Shown: positions 17,863 through 25,897 of the stretch, one piece after another
Position numbering within the stretch: the first letter of the stretch is position 1
Layout of the letters: every line of letters starts with the position of its first letter
Assembly (NCBI GenBank): GCA_013003715.1
Contig: JABDIN010000092.1
Coordinates: 1 to 51,760, forward strand
Direction: 5' to 3'
Source of the DNA: Desulfobacteraceae bacterium
Lineage (GTDB): Bacteria > Desulfobacterota > Desulfobacteria > Desulfobacterales > Desulfosarcinaceae
DNA: 51,760 nt
Made by a program: the position numbers and the translations under genes
The notes under the pieces: generated by a model
Told to the model about the DNA's origin: nothing
Databases searched by the model: none
The model's input: only the letters and a program-made list of their open reading frames with translations

Positions 17863-17898
17863 CCGGGGCAAGGCCGCCTGACGGCAACCCTGCCCCGG
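17863..17898 (-). terminator. Intercistronic hairpin
   Basis: CCGGGGCA (17863-17870) pairs with TGCCCCGG (17891-17898), with an inner GCCG/CGGC stem. It lies between the CxxC thioredoxin-like gene and the CobW gene, without a U-tract, so it may act as RNA processing or partial termination that lowers downstream expression. Confidence 0.5.
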
Positions 17899-17923
17899 CC
17901 CACCGGTATAATGGGGTATTGGG

Positions 17924-18325
17924 TTAGGAGATTTTCGAGTCGGTGCGGGTGCTTTGACCTGCTCCGGCTTTGGCAAGATTCTCCTGGATCTTGTCAAATT
18001 CAAACCCGACGTCACGCAAGGAGATAATACGTTCCCGCATACCTGTGTTGGGTGCGCGTCGCGCCATTTCGTCGATGAGTTCTTCATACTGCGGAATGAT
18101 GCTCTCGAAAACCAGGTCGCCTTCAATGCAGATGGTCGGCAGGACCTTGCCCTTGAGTTCCACAAACTTGCCGATACCGTCCTTGTTCTTGATCGACCAC
18201 TCTTTATAAACGATCATTTTCTGAACATCCGACGGCAGGGCAGCGATGGATTCCATCATATAACCGCAGGCAGCGCATTGAACGCTGTCGAGGGTCAAGA
18301 CATCTATCGTAATTTTGTCTGCCAT
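17924..18325 (-). CDS. Thioredoxin-like CxxC protein (Cys form of a Sec/Cys pair)
   Basis: A 133-residue protein with the start of a thioredoxin-like fold: beta strand KITIDVLTLD, then Cys17-AA-Cys20 (VQCAACGYM), then a cis-Pro-like KVLPTICIEGDLVFE segment. The C-terminal ~40 residues are an extra basic helix (RERIISLRDVGFEFDKIQ). It is homologous along its first ~95 residues to the UxxC selenoprotein at 33325-33621, with Cys17 aligned to Sec17. AAAGGAGG precedes the ATG, which lies 28 bp after the end of the UroD-family selenoprotein gene, so it is probably cotranscribed. Likely a redox partner for the methyltransferase system; partner unknown. Confidence 0.85.
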   Translation of the reverse strand: MADKITIDVLTLDSVQCAACGYMMESIAALPSDVQKMIVYKEWSIKNKDGIGKFVELKGKVLPTICIEGDLVFESIIPQYEELIDEMARRAPNTGMRERIISLRDVGFEFDKIQENLAKAGAGQSTRTDSKIS

Positions 18326-18353
18326 GATCCGAATCCTCCTTTAAAAAGTTGAT

Positions 18354-19388
18354 TTACCAAGATTCGGGATACTTGGCATAATATTGTTCATACCAGTCTC
18401 TGACTTCTAGTGCTTGGTCCATATGTTCCACCGGAACATCGTAGGGCATGTCTCAGCCAGGGGCGAAGGTGTATCCGTGCTGCCCCCCGGCAGCGAGGCT
18501 CACGATCGCATCCTCTCTGGGAGACAACAGCCCGAGACTCAGCGCTAATGTCAGTTTGAGGTTGCCGCCGAAACCCACGCCGTATTTACGCGCCAGGTCA
18601 CGGACAAAATTCAGATTCAACTGTTCATCGATGGCGAATCCATGGGTACCGAGTTTACATACATCCTCCATCACCTTGGTGCAGTCACCGCAAATGAAAA
18701 AAGAGGACGTGATACCGGCATCATGAATAGCCTTTATGGCGGGTTGACAATTGGGTGTGACGAATTTCTGAAAGGTTTCAGACTTAATCTGGGATGCCAC
18801 GGGATCGACGATGGCAACAATGTCACATCCCATTTCCGCATACAATTCCGCGGCGCGGGCACCGACCTCACCGGCGAACTTGATAACTTCGGCGGCGAAT
18901 TCCGGGTTTTTGTATACATCGGTGAAAATTCGGACGCCGGCGAGGTGAGATGCCAGGGTGAGTGGGCCGCAGAACAGCCCCATCATGGCACAATCCATTT
19001 CCTCAAGCTGCGGTTTGGCGATTTTTGCAGCTTCAAACAACAACGGCCATCTGCCGGAATCTTTGGTGGGCAGCTTCAGACCAGCTTGTTCCGGTGTCTT
19101 GTCGGAGCAGGGGTGGTTGGTCACCGACGGTACGTTGTCCGGCCACCACTTCAGATCGCACCCCACCGAGTTGGCTTCAACCGACAGGTCAAACAACAAG
19201 GGAATACCGTCGGCCTTATACCGCTTGGCGGCATTGACGACGCCCTTGGCAAGTAATTCGGCGTCCTGGAGCATTTTATCGGCAGGTTCATTGATCAAGA
19301 AAGCACAATGTACACCGGCGTACGGCACCCATGGCGCTTTATCAGTCCTTTTCCCCCGATAGGCATCAATCAACATTTGTTTTGCCAT
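18354..19388 (-). CDS. UroD/MtaA-family methyltransferase, selenoprotein (UGA at codon 312)
   Basis: A 344-residue UroD-family corrinoid methyltransferase if UGA at 18453-18455 is read as selenocysteine; otherwise it stops at 311 residues, short for the family. The sequence around it is GYTFAPG-U-DMPYDVPVEHM, where relatives have PGCD.P.D.P.EN; that Cys is a zinc ligand in MtaA. The frame continues 32 conserved-looking residues to TAA at 18354. The upstream zinc motif is FFICG (Cys233), lacking the usual His (position 231 is Phe). A SECIS-like hairpin follows the UGA. AAGGAG precedes the start. It lies downstream of the RACo/DUF2284 genes and upstream of the CxxC gene. Methyl donor unknown. 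Confidence 0.9.
18423..18439 (-). promoter_or_regulatory. SECIS-like hairpin of the UroD-family gene
   Basis: On the minus strand ATGTTCC-GGT-GGAACAT forms a perfect 7-bp stem with a GGU triloop, starting 14 bases after the UGA. The GGU is 21-23 bases after the UGA, close to the 19-21 of E. coli fdhF, whose apical loop also contains GGU recognised by SelB. Confidence 0.8.
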
Positions 19389-19658
19389 ATCAAGTCTCCT
19401 TTTTTAACGCTACCTTATTATTATTTACCTGGGACAATTGATGTTAAGCCGGGATTGCCTCACCTCCTTTCGGTAGTGGTGATCCTTACTCTCAATTATG
19501 CCGGTCATAAGAATCTTTTAAGGGTTGGTACTTGCCGGCGCTGCCATGGCTTTTCCGTTGAGAGACATCCGAAGCCTGCCGGCGGTCATGTAATCAGGGG
19601 ATTGCAGAGAAGTCACCCCGTGGTCACGATATTTTCATCAGTGCTGCTGATTTGATTT

Positions 19659-20258
19659 TCAGTCCAATAGTATGATGCCGTAATAGTTAAAGGTGTCAGT
19701 GGTCCGGGTGGCCAGCCGGGTCGCCCGGCCCAGTTTGTCCAGGGTGCCGAACACATCGATGGAAAAGGATTCCACGGAGGGTCTTTTTTCCTGGGGAAAC
19801 CGGCAGGCATCCGGATATGCGCACGCTTTACACAAGGCACAGCATTCACCCACCAGGCTGAAAGCCTTGTAGTACCCTTCCAGAAACAATTTGCGTTCCA
19901 GACTGACGGTTTCCTTCCAGCACCGGACCTGTATGGTTCGCTTTCGGCCATTGTTCCGATAAAAATCGGTACATGTTTTTCGTCCTTCGAGAAGCAGTGC
20001 CGAGGTATATTCGGAGAGGATACGCCGAATCTTATCCGGCTCTGGTGTAGCCGGCGGACAACACCAACTGGTATTATACCGGCTGCACCCGTACCGGCAC
20101 TTGAGGTGAACCCATTCGGCCACCTGGATGTCTTCAACCTTAAACGGGATAATATCCGTAATGCCGTGGTGCTCGACATCGCCAAGCAGTCGTTTGGCAA
20201 GTGCGGCCAATCCGATGCCACCGGCTTTTTCAAAGGGTACGATCTTGGTTTGTTTCAT
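19659..20258 (-). CDS. DUF2284-type Cys-rich predicted metal-binding protein
   Basis: A 199-residue protein of the DUF2284 type. Two Cys clusters are visible: HLKCRYGCSRYNTSWCCPP near residue 55 and CCALCKACAYPDACRFP near residue 145, enough for one or two iron-sulfur clusters. C-terminal residues end in the typical YYGIILL. This family is common next to methyltransferase genes in anaerobes, but its function is not established. ATG 20258 overlaps the stop of the preceding gene by 4 bases (ATGA), so the two are coupled. Confidence 0.8.
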   Translation of the reverse strand: MKQTKIVPFEKAGGIGLAALAKRLLGDVEHHGITDIIPFKVEDIQVAEWVHLKCRYGCSRYNTSWCCPPATPEPDKIRRILSEYTSALLLEGRKTCTDFYRNNGRKRTIQVRCWKETVSLERKLFLEGYYKAFSLVGECCALCKACAYPDACRFPQEKRPSVESFSIDVFGTLDKLGRATRLATRTTDTFNYYGIILLD

Positions 20259-20617
20259 GGGGCAGCGTCGCTATCCGGTTCAAAGGTTATCCGCACTTCC
20301 CTCGGCAAGGCCATTTCCATGGCCACTTCCGCAGCCTTCAACACCGCACAGGGGATGGCGCACGAAGGATGACATCCGGCTCTCTCGGCTTCCCGGTAAA
20401 CCGGATTTTTCGTCAGCGGCATAAAAAGTTCTTTCAGATCCATTTGCGTCAATTGCCCGGACAATTGTTTTATCTGACGGCACTCCGTGTCGGATATCTC
20501 CAGCGCAATGGTTCGGGCATTGATGCGTGTCGCCGAGATGATACATACGAATCCGCAAACGCCGGGGATGACCCGGGCAACGACCTTAGGATATTCGGAC
20601 GGTTGATCCTGCATCAT
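20255..20617 (-). CDS. Small Cys-containing conserved protein next to RACo
   Basis: A 120-residue protein. It has GVCGFVCIISA in the N-terminal third, DTECRQIKQLS in the middle, and GCHPSCAIPCAVLKAAEVAM followed by ALPREV near the C-terminus. The spaced Cys residues suggest a metal or cluster site. I recognise it only as a conserved companion of corrinoid-activator genes and cannot name a function. It begins 14 bp after the RACo stop and overlaps the DUF2284 gene by 4 bp, so it belongs to the same transcript. Confidence 0.75.
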   Translation of the reverse strand: MMQDQPSEYPKVVARVIPGVCGFVCIISATRINARTIALEISDTECRQIKQLSGQLTQMDLKELFMPLTKNPVYREAERAGCHPSCAIPCAVLKAAEVAMEMALPREVRITFEPDSDAAP

Positions 20618-20631
20618 GTCACGGCTCCGGG

Positions 20632-22683
20632 TTATTGATCGAGTATTTCATCGGGCACAATACCCCGCAGGTGAGGGAAATCATCCGTCATGTGCGGCAG
20701 TTGCATGGCTTCCATGAAATCCTGCTGGAAGGTTTCTTCCACGGTCAGCTCGATGTACTCCACGTTCCGGGCACACCAGTTGGCCTCCACACGCTTTTTC
20801 ACGTTCAACAGCGCAGCCCGGCAGCCATCACCGGCCGCATTGCCAACGCCCTCGATCATGTCGATTTCACAATCCGGGAACAGGCCCATGACCAGCGCCT
20901 TGGTGCGATCCACATGGGTACCGAACGCCCCGGCGATTTTCACACGATCCACTTTTTCCAGACCCATGCGTTTGACCATAAGTTTGCACCCGGCGTAAAG
21001 AGCGCCCTTTGCCAGTTGAATCTGGCGGATGTCCTTCTGGGTGACAACGATATCTTTTTCAATACTCGATTCATCGGCCCAGGCCAGAACAAATTCCGGC
21101 TGGCGGTTGTCCGGATTGATGCGAAACCGCGGATGGCTTTCGAGCGCCTTTTTGTTGAACACGCCGCTTTTCAGGATAACACCCGCTGTGTACAATTCCG
21201 CGAGCAAATCCAAAATACCAGATCCGCAGATCCCTTTGGCTTTCATCTCCTTGGGTTCGGAAAACTTCCGCCATGCATCGCGTCCGATGACCTTGTAATC
21301 CACCTCCCTGGTTTCCGGGTCGATCTCGATCCGTTCGATGGCGCCCGGTGCGGCACGCATGCCAAAGGTGATCTGTGCACCTTCCAGGGCCGGTCCCGTT
21401 GCACAGGACGAGGAGATCAGTTTATGGCGGTTGCCCAGAACAAGCTCGCCATTGGTGCCGATATCGATGATCAACTGGTTCTCCTCACCTTTGTAGGGCT
21501 CTTCGGCAATGAGCACACCCACATTGTCCGCACCCACAAATCCGGCTTCGTTGGGAAGCACGAACAGGTACGAGGAGGGGTTGATATCAATGCCCAGATC
21601 GCGGGCTTTTATATCCATGCTGTGATGGATAACCGGTGGAAACGGTGCCATGCCGACATAATCGGGAGTGAGCCCCAGGAAAATATGATGCATGGCGGTA
21701 TTGAATCCGATGGTAATATCCTCGATATCCACCTTGTCCAGACGAAGGTAGGTTTTGCCCTCTTCCGGCACTTCCACCAGCACTTTTTCTCCCGCGTCGT
21801 TTTTCCGTTTCTTTTTGGGCGGGTGGGTATTGGCGACGGCTTTTTCAATCAGCTCGTTGATGCCTTCGATGATATCATCACTCATGCGCTGGAGCCCGTC
21901 GAGGGTGGTCATGTGATACGTGATACGGGCCATGACGTCTTCCCCGTATTTACACTGGGGGTTCATCATGGAGACGGTGTCCACCACTTCCATGGTGCTC
22001 AGGTTGCAAAAGTACGCCGCAACGGTTGTGGTTCCCACATCAATGGCCAGTCCGTAGGCATTTTCCGCCTTACCCGGTCGAATCCGGATGACCTCCTTGT
22101 CATTCCATACACTCACCGCCACCGCCCACTTGCCTTCACGGAGAATACCGGGCAGTTTTCTCAGCATAACGATGTCAATGGTCAGATTCTGCAATCCATA
22201 GTCTCTTTCAAGCGCCTTGGTGATCCGCTCGAAATCGGCGGTTGGATCTTCGAATGTCGGCGGGTCCACCTGTACGTTATACACCCTGACGGCCGGGTTA
22301 TGATCGATATGTATATCTCTGGCGGCCTTTGAGACCACCTGCTTGCCGGCCCTCGACTCCTCGGGCACAAAGACAAGCACATCGTCCAGGACCGTGGCCA
22401 TGCATCCCAGACGAAACCCTTTTTCCCGGTTATCCTGGTTGATGAATTTTTCTTCTTCCACCTTCCATTCGGATACGTGTGACATGGTGGATTGCACGTT
22501 ATATTTTTCAAAATGTCCTTCTTCAATCCGGACAATACACTTGCCGCATACTTTTTTTTCTCCGCATAATGCTTCTATATCCACACCCAACAGCCGTGAA
22601 GCTTCGATCAGCGTAATGCCTTTCGGCACTTCACCCCTGCGGCCGGAAGGTTGGAAGATCACCATGGCCTTCTCTTGATCCAT
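20632..22683 (-). CDS. RACo-like reductive activator of corrinoid proteins
   Basis: A 683-residue ATP-dependent activator that reduces inactive Co(II) corrinoid back to Co(I). The N-terminal ~100 residues are a [2Fe-2S] ferredoxin-like domain (Cys40, Cys46, Cys49 in LCGEKKVCGKC and Cys94 in LGCMATV). The middle and C-terminal parts are an ASKHA-fold ATPase (AYGLAIDVGTTTVAAYF, IDIGTNGELVLG, SSCATGPALEGA, IAGAFGTHVD). Length and order fit RACo (DUF4445 family). GGGAGG precedes ATG 22683. It follows the corrinoid protein gene, its presumed substrate. Confidence 0.93.
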   Translation of the reverse strand: MDQEKAMVIFQPSGRRGEVPKGITLIEASRLLGVDIEALCGEKKVCGKCIVRIEEGHFEKYNVQSTMSHVSEWKVEEEKFINQDNREKGFRLGCMATVLDDVLVFVPEESRAGKQVVSKAARDIHIDHNPAVRVYNVQVDPPTFEDPTADFERITKALERDYGLQNLTIDIVMLRKLPGILREGKWAVAVSVWNDKEVIRIRPGKAENAYGLAIDVGTTTVAAYFCNLSTMEVVDTVSMMNPQCKYGEDVMARITYHMTTLDGLQRMSDDIIEGINELIEKAVANTHPPKKKRKNDAGEKVLVEVPEEGKTYLRLDKVDIEDITIGFNTAMHHIFLGLTPDYVGMAPFPPVIHHSMDIKARDLGIDINPSSYLFVLPNEAGFVGADNVGVLIAEEPYKGEENQLIIDIGTNGELVLGNRHKLISSSCATGPALEGAQITFGMRAAPGAIERIEIDPETREVDYKVIGRDAWRKFSEPKEMKAKGICGSGILDLLAELYTAGVILKSGVFNKKALESHPRFRINPDNRQPEFVLAWADESSIEKDIVVTQKDIRQIQLAKGALYAGCKLMVKRMGLEKVDRVKIAGAFGTHVDRTKALVMGLFPDCEIDMIEGVGNAAGDGCRAALLNVKKRVEANWCARNVEYIELTVEETFQQDFMEAMQLPHMTDDFPHLRGIVPDEILDQ

Positions 22684-22783
22684 TCGCTTAATTCCTCCCT
22701 GAAGTTGATGTATCTGGTTCTCCTGAATCTTTCATTTTCCTGGTCGCCGGCATTCTATTATATCGTGTGCGTCATCGAGACAG

Positions 22784-22826
22784 GCCCGGTCCGGTAAACC
22801 ATTTGCCACCGGTTACCGGTCCGGGC
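22784..22826 (-). terminator. Intercistronic hairpin between corrinoid protein and RACo genes
   Basis: GCCCGGTCCGGTAA and TTACCGGTCCGGGC pair over 14 bp with one central mismatch and a 15-base loop. There is no U-tract. In this position it probably protects the upstream message or causes partial termination, giving more corrinoid protein than activator. Confidence 0.5.
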
Positions 22827-22856
22827 TATTGGATGTCACAGTTTCCGCGCGAAGGT

Positions 22857-23519
22857 CTATTTTTCCCGCATTTCCCTCAGCCGGCTGATCATTTTAATAC
22901 CCTCTGATACCGCATTTCCGGCAGATTCCGCATAGCCGTCGGCGCCGAACAGGTTGGCCACGTCCTTGGTCACCGGAGCGCCGCCGAGCATGATTCCCAC
23001 ATTGGGGTTCTTCTCCTTGATCATTTCGATGACTTTTTTCATCCCCAGCATGGTCGTGGTCATCATGGCGGACATGGCCACTACTTCCGAATCTGTTCGC
23101 AGCTGTTCCTCGACGAATTTTTCCAGGGGGACGTCTCGGCCAAGGTCATGCACATCCCAACCCGCCACGTCAAACATCATTTTCACCAGGTTTTTCCCGA
23201 TGTCATGGACGTCGCCCTGTATACTGCCGATAACCACCTGGGCATTGACATCGTCTTCTTTTTTGGGGATATGCGGTCTTAAGATGTCCAGACCTGCATA
23301 TAGCGCGTCCGCGCACATGAGAACTTCCGGAACAAAATATTCATTGGCATCATATAATTCACCGACGACCTGCATACCGGCGGCCAGGCCATCCATGACA
23401 CCGTCCAGCGCCAAATGGCCCGCATCCAGATATGCCTGTGCCGCTTCTTTAACCACATCTTCCTGATATTCAACCACACCGTTTTTCATTTGCTCCAACA
23501 ATTCTTCTTTAGTTGACAT
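22857..23519 (-). CDS. Corrinoid (B12-binding) methyl-carrier protein
   Basis: A 220-residue corrinoid protein of the MtaC/MttC type. The N-terminal helical cap (residues 1-90) has EVLMCADALYAGLDILRP. The Rossmann B12 domain begins with GSIQGDVHDIGKNLV, whose His is the lower cobalt ligand, followed by DLGRDVPLEKFV, AMSAMMTTTMLGM and LGGAPV. It carries the methyl group between the two methyltransferases. ATG 23519 is chosen because GGAG lies 9 bases before it; the GTG at 23525 would be too close. It sits between the UroD-like methyltransferase and RACo genes. Confidence 0.95.
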   Translation of the reverse strand: MSTKEELLEQMKNGVVEYQEDVVKEAAQAYLDAGHLALDGVMDGLAAGMQVVGELYDANEYFVPEVLMCADALYAGLDILRPHIPKKEDDVNAQVVIGSIQGDVHDIGKNLVKMMFDVAGWDVHDLGRDVPLEKFVEEQLRTDSEVVAMSAMMTTTMLGMKKVIEMIKEKNPNVGIMLGGAPVTKDVANLFGADGYAESAGNAVSEGIKMISRLREMREK

Positions 23520-23601
23520 CGTCACGATCTCCTTCTTTAATTATGCTTGATATATTAGGAACCGGACGGGATCCGGTTCAGTATGCCGTAAATCTTCAGG
23601 T

Positions 23602-24654
23602 CTATAATCGCCCCACCGCCGGGCTCGGTTTTTTACCGTACTCGTGGCAGGTTTCCACGCAGGCCCTCATATTCTCCTCGATGATGGCCGGCCACAGATC
23701 ACAACCCGGCATCACTGCATCCACACCGCCGTCGATCATGTCCTTGATATGGTCGATGGCGTCCTGTTTCGGTGTTTCCGGATCACAGGTCATCTTATAG
23801 GTGTCCACATTACCCATAAAGAGCACGTCCGGTCCAAGTATTTCACGGGCTTTGCGCACGTCGCACTTGATATCCACCGTCAATCCATCGGCACCGCATT
23901 CATTCATCATGGCAAGCAAGGGTTCTGTCTGGCCGCAGATATGGAGCAGCTTCGGAGAGTCCCACGCCGCCATAATACGGGTCAGGCGCGGCTGAATGAA
24001 CTCCTTGAAGGTTCTGGGGCTTAACAGATCCGCCGCCACACCGGGTTCGCGCAGGGTGATGTAGTCGCACCCGGCGGCCTGCCATTGTTTGCCGATGTCG
24101 ATGATCATGTCGGTGAGTTTGTCGAGCACCATGGCGACCTTCTCTTTTTGCTTGAACACACCCTTGAGCATCAGGTCCAGTTCAAGGATCTGACCGGCCT
24201 GTGTGAACGGGCCCAGCTGCCAGCACCCGATGGGCAGTTCCGGTGCTTCCGATTTGATGATCTCAATGGCCTTTGGAATGATCGGCAGGCGGCCTTTTTC
24301 CCAGATTTTTTCCGGAATCGCCACATCATCCAGCGTTGACCAGATCTTTTCAGGAATGGTCGGGTAAAGGATATCCTCCGACTCTTCATACAAACTGATT
24401 TTATTGCCCATGGCTTCCGATTCCATGGTCATGTCGTAAGGGAGCACCACACAATCGAAATTCATCATGCGGGCCGACCACAATGCGGACATGGCCATGC
24501 GTTCGGCATCCGTGTGAATGGTGGGGAATTTAAGGCCGGCTTTTTCAATACCGGGCATGACCACCATGCCCATGCCGCTGATAAACGGCATCGTATCGAT
24601 GGGTTCTTTTCGGAAAAGACGCAATACGCGCTCTTTGGGTGTGAGTTCAGCCAT
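23602..24654 (-). CDS. UroD/MtaA-family corrinoid methyltransferase (Cys form)
   Basis: A 350-residue TIM-barrel methyltransferase of the UroD/MtaA family. The zinc site of MtaA is fully present: His238 and Cys240 in LLHICGQ, and Cys318 in VMPGCDLWP. This contrasts with the paralogue at 18354-19388, which has Phe and selenocysteine at the first and last of these positions. In O-demethylase systems a UroD-type enzyme moves the methyl from a methyl ether or other donor to the corrinoid protein; the donor here is not known. AAAGGAG precedes the ATG; the gene follows the MtrH-like gene by 86 bp. Confidence 0.93.
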   Translation of the reverse strand: MAELTPKERVLRLFRKEPIDTMPFISGMGMVVMPGIEKAGLKFPTIHTDAERMAMSALWSARMMNFDCVVLPYDMTMESEAMGNKISLYEESEDILYPTIPEKIWSTLDDVAIPEKIWEKGRLPIIPKAIEIIKSEAPELPIGCWQLGPFTQAGQILELDLMLKGVFKQKEKVAMVLDKLTDMIIDIGKQWQAAGCDYITLREPGVAADLLSPRTFKEFIQPRLTRIMAAWDSPKLLHICGQTEPLLAMMNECGADGLTVDIKCDVRKAREILGPDVLFMGNVDTYKMTCDPETPKQDAIDHIKDMIDGGVDAVMPGCDLWPAIIEENMRACVETCHEYGKKPSPAVGRL

Positions 24655-24740
24655 TACAAACGCTCCTTTCTGAAGAAATATGGTTTGCCCTTGCCGATAC
24701 GGAAAGATGGACAGATCCGTAGCAACATCGGGTCAGCGGA

Positions 24741-25694
24741 TTAGGCCAGTGTTTTCAATTGTTCTACAAAATCAGGGAACAATTTATACAACGGATGGTT
24801 CGGGTCTTTGGGCATCCGTTTATGCTCGGCAAACACGGCTGATGCCAGGAACGCCGCTGCTTCGGCCACTGCCGGCAGTATGCGCGTGGCACCGGCCATG
24901 GGACCGCTGAAAATCATATCATGGTAGTAGAAAGCGGAAAGCGATTCCAGGGCGGCATCCGTCGCGGACCACCCTTTGAACTGCCATTTTTCCTTGAACC
25001 GGGCCAGGTCCATGTAGGAGCCGTTGCTGGGCGCGCTGCCGGTGGGAAACCCCCATTTGTCCTTGATCATCCGGTTGGCGATACTGCAGAACGCCGTGGC
25101 CGGGCCATTCATCACCGAGGTGTCCACGATGATGCTTTCAAATTCAGCCCCGACCTTTTCAATGGCGTCCAGGAGCCGCTGGGTGCCGGTGATACGTCCC
25201 GACGGCAATTGGTCGTCCTGATCAAAGGCCACCAAAAGCACATGTTTGACGCCGATGTCCGCGATTTCCCTGATTTCGGTCTCCAGATCTTTTTCCCATA
25301 CGGTCAGGCTGTTATAGAACATCCGGTCCAAAAGGCCTTTTTCCGCGCAATAGGCGGCGCCGGCCAGTTTGGGCTTCATCACCCAGGCATCGATACAAAA
25401 CGGCATATCGGAATTCGAAGTGACAAAATCGATAAACAATTTGAACTCGTCGCCGGTGTTGGCCACAATGTCGGCCATGCCCGGAATGCCGGTCTCCATG
25501 GACATCCGTTCCTGTGTTTTCAGCAGCTCTTCCGCCCGTTTTTCGTCAAACCCCTCTTTACGCTTTCCGGCGAAGACTTTGTCGCCTTTCTGAAAGATCG
25601 AGCTGACACAAACGCAAGGGTAGTCACCGGGTTGTCCGCCGATCTTGACCCCACCGATCTCGCAAACCTTCTGTTCCTTTTCGAATTGAAACAT
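24741..25694 (-). CDS. MtrH-like methylcorrinoid:tetrahydrofolate methyltransferase
   Basis: A 317-residue protein of the MtrH family. It opens with KVCEIGGVKIGGQPGDYP, and later has GMADIVANTGDEF, SDMPFCIDAWVM and DTSVMNGPATAFC. Bacterial members that occur with corrinoid proteins transfer the methyl group from methyl-corrinoid to tetrahydrofolate, feeding the Wood-Ljungdahl route. It is the first gene of the methyl-transfer operon, with AAAAGGAGG before ATG 25694. The 203 bp before it, after the regulator genes, probably hold the operon promoter; I see no clear sigma-70 or sigma-54 consensus. Confidence 0.92.
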   Translation of the reverse strand: MFQFEKEQKVCEIGGVKIGGQPGDYPCVCVSSIFQKGDKVFAGKRKEGFDEKRAEELLKTQERMSMETGIPGMADIVANTGDEFKLFIDFVTSNSDMPFCIDAWVMKPKLAGAAYCAEKGLLDRMFYNSLTVWEKDLETEIREIADIGVKHVLLVAFDQDDQLPSGRITGTQRLLDAIEKVGAEFESIIVDTSVMNGPATAFCSIANRMIKDKWGFPTGSAPSNGSYMDLARFKEKWQFKGWSATDAALESLSAFYYHDMIFSGPMAGATRILPAVAEAAAFLASAVFAEHKRMPKDPNHPLYKLFPDFVEQLKTLA

Positions 25695-25897
25695 TCTATT
25701 TTTCCTCCTTTTGGAATTATTTCAGTCCATTCATGGATTGTCGGGTCTTTATCAAATTCTATTTGTCGAGGGTACCGGACCAATCTAATAAAAAGCGAAA
25801 ACGATAGATATCGTCCAGAAGACGATTTTTTGAATCGGCTGAGCTGATTTTTAAAAACGGTGTGGCGTTGAATGGTAATTACGCTGAATACAGGCAG

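Noticed and set aside
19389-19658. Possible riboswitch before the UroD-family selenoprotein gene
   Set aside because: A TCACC...GGTGA hairpin with a GAAA loop and a Shine-Dalgarno-like stretch (19460-19482) is present, but there is no B12 box or other known riboswitch core.
20635-22332. 565-codon plus-strand open frame
   Set aside because: It is antisense to the well-supported RACo gene and reflects codon bias; no family resemblance, no ribosome site.
20632-25694. Pyrrolysine (UAG) readthrough in the methyl-transfer genes
   Set aside because: No MttB/MtbB/MtmB-type gene is present, and UAG codons here fall at natural family ends.
24921-25847. 308-codon plus-strand open frame
   Set aside because: Antisense to the MtrH-like gene; composition is His/Phe/Gly-rich as expected for a shadow.
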